Assembly (NCBI GenBank): GCA_900549655.1
Contig: UROZ01000015.1
Coordinates: 1-27,915 of the forward strand
Direction of reading: 5' to 3'
DNA from: an uncultured Collinsella sp.
GTDB taxonomy: Bacteria; Actinomycetota; Coriobacteriia; Coriobacteriales; Coriobacteriaceae
DNA length: 27,915 nt
This document shows, one piece after another, positions 7,094 through 14,009 of the stretch. The notes under the pieces are model-generated. The model did no database searches, was not told where the DNA came from, and saw nothing but the letters and a program-made list of their open reading frames with translations. Position 1 is the first letter of the stretch. Each line of letters opens with the position of its first letter. Both the position numbers and the translations under genes were made by a program.

Positions 7094-8218
7094 CTAGTTA
7101 GATCGCGGACTCAAACTATGCTGCGCTTCGAAGTCCTTCATGTATGTGGCCAGCGCCTGCACGTCCTCCATGGTGACGGAGTTGTACACGCTGGCGCGCA
7201 TGCCGCCCACCAGGCGATGGCCCTTGACGTTTTGAATCTGGTGCTCGGCCGCGCCTGCGACAAAGGCGGCGTCGAGGTCGGCATCGCCGGTGCGGAAGGT
7301 GACGTTGGCTATGGAGCGGCTGTCGGCCTGCGCGGTGCCATGGAACAGCTCGCTGTGCTCGAGCAGGTCGTAGAGTAGGTTGGCCTTGGCCCAGTTGCGC
7401 TCGGCCATGGCGGCAAGTCCGCCGGTCTGCTCAACCCAACGGAACACCTTGCCGCACACATAGATGCCAAAGGTGTTAGGCGTGTTGAGCATGGAGCCCT
7501 TGGCGGCCTGGGTCTTAAGGTTCAGGTACTGCGGCGTCTGCGCAAAGGCGGGGCCATCCGCGATGAGGTCGTCGCGCACGATGATCACGGTCACGCCCGC
7601 GGCGCCGGCGTTTTTCTGCGCGCCGGCGTAGATGAGCCCGTAGCGCTCGACGTCGAGCGGCTGCGACAGAAAGCAGCTCGAGACATCGGCGACCAGCGGC
7701 ACATCACCGCAGTTGGGCAGCTCGTGGAACATGGTGCCAAAGATGGTGTTGTTCTGGCAGATGTAGACGTAGTCGAGCCCGTCGCCCGCGGCCTCGGCGG
7801 CAATGCGCGCGTTGATGTCGGCCATGGTGGGTATGCGGTCGAAATTGGTGTCCTCGGAGCTCGCGAGCAGCACGGCCTCGCCGTACTTGGCGGCCTCCTT
7901 GTATGCCTTGTTGGCAAAGTTGCCGGTCACGATGTAGCCGGCGCGGCCGCGGCGCATGAGGTTCATGGGGATGCCCGCAAACTGCAGCGTGGCGCCGCCC
8001 TGCAAAAACAGGACACGGTAGTTGTCGGGGATGCTCAGCAGGCGGCGCAGGGTCGCCTCGGCGTCGTCGATGATCTGCTGGTACATGCTAGATCGATGGC
8101 TCATCTCGAGCACGGACATGCCGCAACCGCGGTAGTCCATCATCTCGTCGGCGATCTCGGCGAGCACGCTTGTAGGCAGTGCGGCCGGGCCAGCTGAGAA
8201 GTTGTGCACACGTGCCAT
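7094..8218 (-). CDS. serC: Phosphoserine aminotransferase SerC
   Basis: This 374-residue class V PLP-dependent aminotransferase converts 3-phosphohydroxypyruvate and glutamate to phosphoserine and 2-oxoglutarate, directly after SerA. The family N-terminus HNFSAGPAALP is intact. The aspartate that contacts the PLP ring nitrogen is likely D178 in VADVSS, and the Schiff-base lysine is K202 in AGAQKNAG. The C-terminus KGHRLVGGMRASVYN matches the usual phosphate-binding end. The ribosome site GAGGGGA lies upstream of the ATG (8216-8218). As first gene of the serC-serA unit it should carry the promoter in 8219-8348; I see a possible TAAAGT -10 there but no convincing -35, and no T-box. Confidence 0.95.
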   Translation of the reverse strand: MARVHNFSAGPAALPTSVLAEIADEMMDYRGCGMSVLEMSHRSSMYQQIIDDAEATLRRLLSIPDNYRVLFLQGGATLQFAGIPMNLMRRGRAGYIVTGNFANKAYKEAAKYGEAVLLASSEDTNFDRIPTMADINARIAAEAAGDGLDYVYICQNNTIFGTMFHELPNCGDVPLVADVSSCFLSQPLDVERYGLIYAGAQKNAGAAGVTVIIVRDDLIADGPAFAQTPQYLNLKTQAAKGSMLNTPNTFGIYVCGKVFRWVEQTGGLAAMAERNWAKANLLYDLLEHSELFHGTAQADSRSIANVTFRTGDADLDAAFVAGAAEHQIQNVKGHRLVGGMRASVYNSVTMEDVQALATYMKDFEAQHSLSPRSN

Positions 8219-8348
8219 CTTCTAGTTCCCCTCGTAGTCGTTTGAACGTTCGGGATACTTTAGCACAGTGGAGCGCCAGGCGCGACCACATCACGGTAAA
8301 ACTCGAGTGCGCCGCTATGATTTACAGGATGGTTACATGGGGGAGGGC

Positions 8349-8522
8349 TTATCTCGAGGCTCGCATCCGATCCGCCTCGGTCTTCGCTTGTTTCCAGGGG
8401 CGCACGCGACTGTTGGTGAGGTCGTCGTAGCCACGCGTGATGGCACGTTGAACGTGATCTTCGTGTTCCTGAATGGTGGTTAGTGCGCGCGTCTGATCAG
8501 AAATAGGCTTTACGACAGGCAT
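8349..8522 (-). CDS. Orphan, internally shortened Phd/YefM-like antitoxin
   Basis: This 57-residue protein starts at ATG 8520-8522 behind an excellent AAGGAG site (6-base spacing). It begins MPVVKPISD, the classic opening of Phd/YefM/RelB-type antitoxins. Its end (RAITRGYDDLTNSRVRPWKQ) resembles the toxin-binding tail of such proteins. The middle of a normal 80-95 residue antitoxin, including the strand region that reads like VFLTRNGR, is missing, so it looks like an in-frame internal deletion. No toxin gene is adjacent on either side. It may be a remnant, or a minimal regulator of its own promoter. It faces away from the BREX operon and shares the regulatory gap with it. Confidence 0.55.
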   Translation of the reverse strand: MPVVKPISDQTRALTTIQEHEDHVQRAITRGYDDLTNSRVRPWKQAKTEADRMRASR

Positions 8523-8535
8523 ATGAAACTCCTTA

Positions 8536-8561
8536 CATAGAATCATATGTAGAACTCTATG
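8536..8561. promoter_or_regulatory. Inverted repeat, candidate operator upstream of the antitoxin-like gene
   Basis: CATAGA (8536-8541) and TCTATG (8556-8561) are inverted and separated by 14 bases that include CATATG. The site lies just upstream of the antitoxin ribosome site, where autoregulatory operators of Phd/YefM antitoxins usually sit. It is only a 6-bp match, so the role is tentative. Confidence 0.35.
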
Positions 8562-8806
8562 TTGAGTGTAGCGGAGGGTGGCGTTGGGCGTGTGCGTGCC
8601 TGCATTCGTAAGCGCGGTTGTCTGGCAAGTGTGATTTGGGGCGACCTCGTTAAAGTTTCTAAGCTGCGAAAATGACCGTTAACCGGATTATATTTTGTTG
8701 CTCAACATTTGACACTCTGGGCGTGGTAACTTTTTTACCAACAGGTATGATTATTGTCATGTGCGCCGCGCCTGCCTGCCGGGTTGCGGCGTACTTGTGA
8801 CAGCCT
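8562..8806. other. Non-coding gap upstream of BREX
   Basis: I see no credible gene in this stretch (part of the 341-base gap 8523-8863). It contains an AT-rich patch (TTATATTTTG near 8690), a first TTTGACAC (8708-8715) that is echoed by a second TTTGACAC at 8806-8813 followed by similar bases, and a short hairpin TGGTAA-CTTTT-TTACCA (8724-8740) close to a TATGAT (8746-8751). These look like regulatory DNA for the operon rather than coding sequence. No BrxR-type WYL regulator gene is present. Confidence 0.5.
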
Positions 8807-8835
8807 TTGACACCCTTGGAGCGTGTACTGTGGAT
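8807..8835 (+). promoter_or_regulatory. brxA: Candidate promoter of the BREX operon
   Basis: A consensus -35 TTGACA (8807-8812) lies 17 bases before GTGGAT (8830-8835), a weak -10. Transcription would start around 8842, giving a leader of about 20 bases that contains the poly-G run and the brxA start. The -35 is good, the -10 poor, which would suit an activated or conditional promoter. Confidence 0.35.
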
Positions 8836-8854
8836 GTAACCACAAAAAGCGTTC

Positions 8855-8864
8855 GGGGGGGGGG
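8855..8864 (+). repeat. Homopolymeric run of 10 G at the brxA start
   Basis: Ten consecutive G residues end in the G of the GTG start codon of brxA. The run doubles as the only plausible Shine-Dalgarno sequence. Tracts of this length are prone to slipped-strand changes, which would alter the ribosome-site-to-start spacing. Confidence 0.9.
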
Positions 8865-9514
8865 TGCTCACCCGCGAGCAATTCCTCCCGCATGAGATGC
8901 GCATCGTCGCTGCCCTTCGTATGCAGGGCGCAAGCGACGAGCAGGTCATTGTACGCGTAAAGAGCGAGAACCTCTTTCAATATCCCACGGAGCGCATGGT
9001 CGCCAACCGCGCAACCGTGTGCCTTCGCCGCCTTGACGCCATGGTGCCCACGGACGCCGTATGCGCCGCGCGCGGCATCGACCCCAAAACCGCCGTCGAG
9101 GCTGCGTCATCCCTAACCAGGCTCATGGCATCCGGCACTCCCACGCAGACGGACCAGGCCATCTTCTACAGCATGATCTGCCGCTACGATATCGTGCGCG
9201 AGCTCGTGCTCGTCGAGGTAGGGGAGCGCCTACAAAACTTCGATTATGCCTTTACGGCGGTTGACCTCAACGCCTTTATGACACGCTTTACCACGGAGTA
9301 TCCGGACGCGGCCCGCTGGACTGAGGCCACGGTCAAGCGCATTAAGGGCTCGCTCCGCCAGACGCTCCGCCATGCCGGCCTTATCGGCGAGGGCCAGGGC
9401 CCGGAGTCCGAGCGCCTGTCACCACTCTTCCTCGATTCCGATGTCGAGCGAGTCTTGGTTCAGCTGGGCGAGCAGTCGCTTATCGCGGCCCTTACCGGCA
9501 GGGCGGTGATGTAG
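8864..9514 (+). CDS. brxA: BREX protein BrxA
   Basis: This 216-residue BrxA/DUF1819 family protein is the first gene of type 1 BREX loci; family members are small DNA-binding proteins of helical, NusB-like fold. The N-terminal family pattern is clear: EMRIVAALRMQGASDEQV then SENLFQYPTERM (about residues 34-45) followed by RRLDAM. The C-terminal half has a winged-helix-like stretch around SLRQTLRHAGLIGE. The GTG start at 8864 is chosen because an in-frame TAA lies at 8837-8839 and no ATG occurs between; the next ATG (8892) would remove part of the conserved N-terminus. The start codon abuts the G10 tract. brxB begins one base after the stop, implying translational coupling. Confidence 0.92.
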   Translation: MLTREQFLPHEMRIVAALRMQGASDEQVIVRVKSENLFQYPTERMVANRATVCLRRLDAMVPTDAVCAARGIDPKTAVEAASSLTRLMASGTPTQTDQAIFYSMICRYDIVRELVLVEVGERLQNFDYAFTAVDLNAFMTRFTTEYPDAARWTEATVKRIKGSLRQTLRHAGLIGEGQGPESERLSPLFLDSDVERVLVQLGEQSLIAALTGRAVM

Positions 9515-9515
9515 C

Positions 9516-10208
9516 GTGGCTCCCGTCAAAAGCGCCGTCGACCCTGTTATCACCCCGGCGACCGATCTCACCACCAATATCGGCATCCATTCCCGCAAGA
9601 GCGTCGTGGCGGCGCATGCCCGCTCCGAGCGCGCCTGTCAGGAATTTGAGCGCCGTGCGCAGCTTCTGCGCGAGTGCCTGTGCAGCGAGGACTTTTTGGC
9701 CAACAAGGGCATAGGCAATGAGATCGGCTTCCACACTTTTTGCTATGACCCCGCGCTGGAGTTTGAGGCGCGTGCATTATTTGACACCCTTTCACGCGAT
9801 GCCGAGGCCGACAAGCTTCCGTGCACGCTCAAGGTCGTGAACCTTTACGACGCCGTGCTGGCAATTCTCGAAAAGCGCCGTGTCCTCAAGGCTATCCCGC
9901 ACCAAGAGGAGCGCCGCGGTACCCAGCGCGTGCTCGAGGACGTGGCCAAGTTCGCCTCGCCTGAGAAAGTCGCCGCGTACATCCTTGAGCAGACCGAACC
10001 GCACGCGCCTGGAGACGTCGTTCTCCTTACTGGCGCGGGCGAGGTTTTCCCGTTCTTTCGCATACACACGCTTCTCCACTGCATGCTTGCGGATTTTGAT
10101 GAGGTGCCTGTGGTCGCCGCCTATCCGGGCAGTTTCAACGGCTCTTCTTTCCAGCTCTTTAACCGTCTGCCGGCCGACAACTACTACCGCGCCATCGATA
10201 TCTCGTAA
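9516..10208 (+). CDS. brxB: BREX protein BrxB
   Basis: This 230-residue BrxB (DUF1788) protein is an essential, poorly understood core component of type 1 BREX. Recognisable blocks are FLANKGIGNEIGFHTFCYDP (about 60-79), LKVVNLYDAVLAIL (105-118), the signature LLTGAGEVFPFFRIHTLL (170-187), and the end AAYPGSFNG...NYYRAIDI (201-229). It is about 30-40 residues longer at the N-terminus than the homologues I recall; the GTG at 9516 lacks its own clear ribosome site and sits one base after the brxA stop, so translation probably depends on coupling. A later start cannot be excluded, but no ATG occurs before the conserved region. Confidence 0.92.
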   Translation: MAPVKSAVDPVITPATDLTTNIGIHSRKSVVAAHARSERACQEFERRAQLLRECLCSEDFLANKGIGNEIGFHTFCYDPALEFEARALFDTLSRDAEADKLPCTLKVVNLYDAVLAILEKRRVLKAIPHQEERRGTQRVLEDVAKFASPEKVAAYILEQTEPHAPGDVVLLTGAGEVFPFFRIHTLLHCMLADFDEVPVVAAYPGSFNGSSFQLFNRLPADNYYRAIDIS

Positions 10209-10286
10209 GCACGGCTCCCCGCAGGCAAGTCCCTGCCGCCGGTAACAACCCTTTGCCATAACGTTCCCAAACCCAAAGGAGCATCC

Positions 10287-13200
10287 ATGGACAACACGAT
10301 CATTCGCGACCTCTTTGCTAAAGACATCAACCGCTCCATCAACGGCGTGGTCAAGGTCCAGGATTCAAAAGATGGGTCCATCCGCCAGGAGCTTGACGAG
10401 TACGTGGTGACGCGCGAGTTGCAGAGGCATTTTGCCACGTTCTTCAAGGCCTACGGCGATGCCATCGATGTGTCCACCGACAAGATCGGCGTGTGGATCA
10501 GTGGTTTCTTCGGTTCTGGTAAATCGCACTTCCTCAAGATGCTGAGCTACCTGCTCGAGAATCGCCAGATCGGCGGCAAGAGCGCCATCCGCTACTTTGA
10601 CGGCAAGATCGTCGACCCCATGGTCGAGGCTGCCATGGAGCGCGCCTGCTCGGTGTCCACGCAGGCCATCCTCTTTAACATCGATAGCAAGGCGGGCCAG
10701 TGGAAGCAGGGTGATACGGCTCCCACGGCGCTGCTTCGCGGCTTTGAGCGCATGTTCTACGAGGCGCGCGGCTTCTACGGCGAGGACCTCAAGCTTGCAA
10801 AGCTCGAGGAATACATCGATTCCCTGGGCAAGACCCAGGAGTTCCGCGAGGCCTTTGAGCGCGTCAACGGCGAGTCCTGGCTCCAGACCCGCGATACCTA
10901 CAGCTACTTTGAGGACGACGTCGTCGAGGTGCTGCAGAGCGTGCTCGGCATGAGCGAAAAGGCCGCATGGAACTGGCTCGAGGGTTCTGAGGACGAGGTT
11001 TTGGCCCCTGATGTCTTTGCCAAAAAGGTCAAGGACTACGTGGACGCTCAGGCAGCGGCCCACGGCGGCAACTTCCGTTTGCTCTTTATGGTCGACGAGG
11101 TGGGTCAGTTTATTACAAACGACCAGGACCCAAGCCTTATGCTGAGCCTTCAGACCATCGTCGAGGAGTTGGGTGCCGCCTGCGGTGGCCGCGTGTGGGT
11201 GATGGTCACGAGCCAGGAGGCCATCGACAACCTGAGCCTGCCCGTGGGCAACGACTTTTCAAAGATCCAAGGCCGTTTCAATACCCGACTTTCGCTCTCC
11301 AGCTCCAGCGTGGACGAGGTCATCCAGCGCCGTGTGCTCGAGAAGACCGCGCCGGTGGCCGATATGCTTGCACAGGTCTACGAGCAAGACGCCGCCGTGC
11401 TTAAAAACAACTTTACCTTTGAGGGTGGCTCGCGCTCCGACCTTGCCGGCTACGCCAACTCCAAGGATTTTGTGGCCAGCTACCCGTTTGTGGGCTACCA
11501 GTTTAAGCTCCTGCCCGACGTGATGACCGAGGTGCGCAAGCACGGTGTCAAGGCCAAGCACATGTCAACGGGCGAGCGCTCCATGCTGAGCGCGTTCCAG
11601 GAGAGCGCTCAGGCCATCCAGCATGACCAGACCGGTGCGCTCGTGCCGTTCTGGCGCTTCTTCGATACTATCTCCAAAGACCTTGAGCACGGCATCATCC
11701 AGGTGGTCGACCGCGCGGTCCGTGCGGCCGAGGACGCAAAGGGCCTTGAACCCTACGACGTTCAGGTGCTCAAGCTCCTGTACCTGATTCGTTACATCGG
11801 CTACGTTAAGGCCACGGCCGAGAACATCTCCATCTTCATGATCGACGGCCTCGACGTGGACATGCGCGCCCTCAAGGACCGCGTCAAGGAGTCCCTTGCC
11901 CGCCTGGAGCGCGAGAACTACGTGGCACGCCAGGGCGATACCTATAGCTTCCTCACCGACGAGGAGCAGGAGATAGCGCAGGAGATCGCACGCACCCCGA
12001 TCGATAACGCGCAGGTGATCGAGTCTATCAAAAAGCGCCTGTTCGACAGCATCTACACCGCGCGCAAACTCAACCGCGGGGCCAACGACTTTCCGTTTGA
12101 CCGCTATGTGGACGGCTCAATCCACGGTACCAGCATGGGCGGCATGGAGCTTTACGTGGCGACTATGGCGAGCGACCTGGGCCGTGCGGACGATACCGAG
12201 CTGGCCTTGGCTTCTTCGGGCAAAGCCATCGTGGCCTTGAGCGACGAGGCGGATTATTGGGAGACGCTCGTCAACGCCGCCAAGATCCGCAAGTACGCCA
12301 AGACGCGAAATCTCCAGGAGCTTCAGCCGAGTACGCGCCAGATCGTCGAGTCCAAGATGCGCGAGGCGGCTTATAACGAGAAGGAGGCCGATACCCTTTT
12401 GAGCGAGGCCGTGCTCCATGCACGTTGCGCGGTCAACGGCCGCATGGTTGAGGTCCGCGCGGCCAAACCCGCCCAGGTTTTTGAGCAGGTGCTGGCGCAG
12501 CTGTGCGATGTGGTCTTTGAAAAGGCCGACTATATCGGCGCGCCGGTCACGAGCGATTCCGATATCCGCTCCACTCTGGCGGGCAACGTTCAAGCTGGGC
12601 TCGCTGGCATGGACGCGGGCAACATGCGTGCGCTCAAGGAGGTCGAGGACTACCTCAAAGTTCAGCACCAGCGCCACCTGGATACCGCTATGGGCGATAT
12701 CCAGCGCCAGTACCAGCAAAGACCCTTTGGCTGGCGCGAGGTCGATATCGCAAATGTGGTGGCGCAGCTTGTGGCGGAGCAGCGCGCGCAGGTGCTGTTT
12801 GGCGGTCAAACGGTTCAAGCCAACGATAGCCGCATGGTGGCACTCCTGCGCAAGGATGCCGATAAAGCCCAGGTGCGCTTGCGTATGCGCATGAGTGACC
12901 GTTTGCTGTGCGATACGGGCGAGCTTATGCGTGACCTGTTTGAGCTTGGCACCGTGCCCTCCAACGAGGATAAGCTCGTGGCCGAGCTTAAAGCGCGCCT
13001 TGAGGACTTGCGCGAGGCGTGCCTCGCCATGGCACGCGACTACTACACGGGCATCAAACCAGCCTACCCGTATCCCGGTGAGGACGAGTGCGAGAAGATG
13101 CGCTCGGAGGTCGCCGACATCCTTAAGGACCAGAGCGAGTCCGAGGCATTCTTGACCACCTTCACCAAGCACGAGGACCGCCTGCTCGATGCCAAGGAAG

Positions 13201-13943
13201 ACTTTGACAGGGTGGTTGAGTTCTTCGAGTCCAACCAACGAACGGCGTTTGATCACGCCAAGGATTTCTTGAGTCGCACCGAGGGTATTGAGTATGTCTC
13301 CGATGACATTCCCAACGCGGTGGAGAACGTGGCAAAGGTGCGCGAGATCCTCAAAGACCCAAAGCCCTACGGACGCATCAAAGACTTGCAGCCGCTGATG
13401 GCACCCGTCGAGGAAGACATTAAAAAGCTCCTGGGCATTCGCCGCAACGAGTTCTTGTGTCGTATCGAGAATGACCTGCAGGATCTGCGGAAGCAGGCCG
13501 AGAGTCAAGAAGGTTTTGTCAATCAGGCCAAGGATGCCATCGCGGACGCCAACACCAGGTATGAGTCGTTCAAGAACCGCGCCCATGGCGTTCGGAGCCT
13601 CAACGAGCTTAATGCCCTAGCGGCAAACTGGGAAAACTGGATCGTTGCGGCAACCAACAAGATATACGACGCCACGGACGCTGCGCGTGAGCGCATGGAC
13701 AACGAGCGCCGTACCACCGAAGTCACGAGTACGGGTGAAGTGGTCAAAAAGATCTCCAACAAGGGCGCTGCGTCGTCGGCGCCTGTGCCCAAGCCCCAGC
13801 GCAAGATCAAGACCGTGCGTCGCACCGACCTGGCCAAGCCGAGCCGCCTCACAACGGCAGAGGACGTGGAGCGCTACGTGGACGACCTGCGCTCCCGCCT
13901 TATGCAGGCGCTCGCTGCAAACGACGAGATCCGTATCAACTAA
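10287..13943 (+). CDS. brxC: BREX ATPase BrxC
   Basis: This 1218-residue protein is the large P-loop ATPase of BREX (BrxC/PglY family), required for defence and proposed to drive assembly or remodelling on DNA. Walker A is SGFFGSGKSH (residues 72-81, K79/S80). Walker B is LLFMVDE (265-271). A sensor-like VWVMVTSQEA follows near 305. The C-terminal third is rich in heptad-like charged helices consistent with coiled coil, then a basic linker (KPQRKIKTVRRT) precedes a conserved-looking terminal helix (TAEDVERYVDDLRSRLMQAL). Length is normal for the family. AAAGGAG lies just upstream of the ATG. It follows brxB by 78 bases, and a hairpin separates it from pglX. Confidence 0.95.
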   Translation: MDNTIIRDLFAKDINRSINGVVKVQDSKDGSIRQELDEYVVTRELQRHFATFFKAYGDAIDVSTDKIGVWISGFFGSGKSHFLKMLSYLLENRQIGGKSAIRYFDGKIVDPMVEAAMERACSVSTQAILFNIDSKAGQWKQGDTAPTALLRGFERMFYEARGFYGEDLKLAKLEEYIDSLGKTQEFREAFERVNGESWLQTRDTYSYFEDDVVEVLQSVLGMSEKAAWNWLEGSEDEVLAPDVFAKKVKDYVDAQAAAHGGNFRLLFMVDEVGQFITNDQDPSLMLSLQTIVEELGAACGGRVWVMVTSQEAIDNLSLPVGNDFSKIQGRFNTRLSLSSSSVDEVIQRRVLEKTAPVADMLAQVYEQDAAVLKNNFTFEGGSRSDLAGYANSKDFVASYPFVGYQFKLLPDVMTEVRKHGVKAKHMSTGERSMLSAFQESAQAIQHDQTGALVPFWRFFDTISKDLEHGIIQVVDRAVRAAEDAKGLEPYDVQVLKLLYLIRYIGYVKATAENISIFMIDGLDVDMRALKDRVKESLARLERENYVARQGDTYSFLTDEEQEIAQEIARTPIDNAQVIESIKKRLFDSIYTARKLNRGANDFPFDRYVDGSIHGTSMGGMELYVATMASDLGRADDTELALASSGKAIVALSDEADYWETLVNAAKIRKYAKTRNLQELQPSTRQIVESKMREAAYNEKEADTLLSEAVLHARCAVNGRMVEVRAAKPAQVFEQVLAQLCDVVFEKADYIGAPVTSDSDIRSTLAGNVQAGLAGMDAGNMRALKEVEDYLKVQHQRHLDTAMGDIQRQYQQRPFGWREVDIANVVAQLVAEQRAQVLFGGQTVQANDSRMVALLRKDADKAQVRLRMRMSDRLLCDTGELMRDLFELGTVPSNEDKLVAELKARLEDLREACLAMARDYYTGIKPAYPYPGEDECEKMRSEVADILKDQSESEAFLTTFTKHEDRLLDAKEDFDRVVEFFESNQRTAFDHAKDFLSRTEGIEYVSDDIPNAVENVAKVREILKDPKPYGRIKDLQPLMAPVEEDIKKLLGIRRNEFLCRIENDLQDLRKQAESQEGFVNQAKDAIADANTRYESFKNRAHGVRSLNELNALAANWENWIVAATNKIYDATDAARERMDNERRTTEVTSTGEVVKKISNKGAASSAPVPKPQRKIKTVRRTDLAKPSRLTTAEDVERYVDDLRSRLMQALAANDEIRIN

Positions 13944-13951
13944 CCCGCGGA

Positions 13952-13981
13952 GCCACCGGTGCCAAAGCGCGCACCGGTGGC
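13952..13981 (+). terminator. Intra-operon hairpin between brxC and pglX
   Basis: GCCACCGGTGC (13952-13962) and GCACCGGTGGC (13971-13981) are perfect 11-bp complements with an 8-base loop. The following bases TTATGGCGTTT form only a poor T-tract, so it is more likely a partial terminator or an RNA-stabilising element that sets the BrxC:PglX ratio than a full stop. Confidence 0.55.
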
Positions 13982-14009
13982 TTATGGCGTTTAGAAAGGC
14001 TCATCAACC

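Noticed and set aside
8219..8348. T-box or amino-acid riboswitch upstream of serC
   Set aside because: No T-box sequence, specifier stem or terminator-antiterminator pair is visible in this short leader.
8268..8483. Plus-strand 71-codon frame overlapping the antitoxin-like gene as its toxin
   Set aside because: It overlaps the other gene on the opposite strand, has no ribosome site and shows no RelE, Doc or PIN features.
12117..13586. Long minus-strand open frame (489 codons) opposite brxC
   Set aside because: It lies antisense within brxC, whose family match is secure; high-GC coding DNA commonly leaves such frames open. No ribosome site or recognisable motif.
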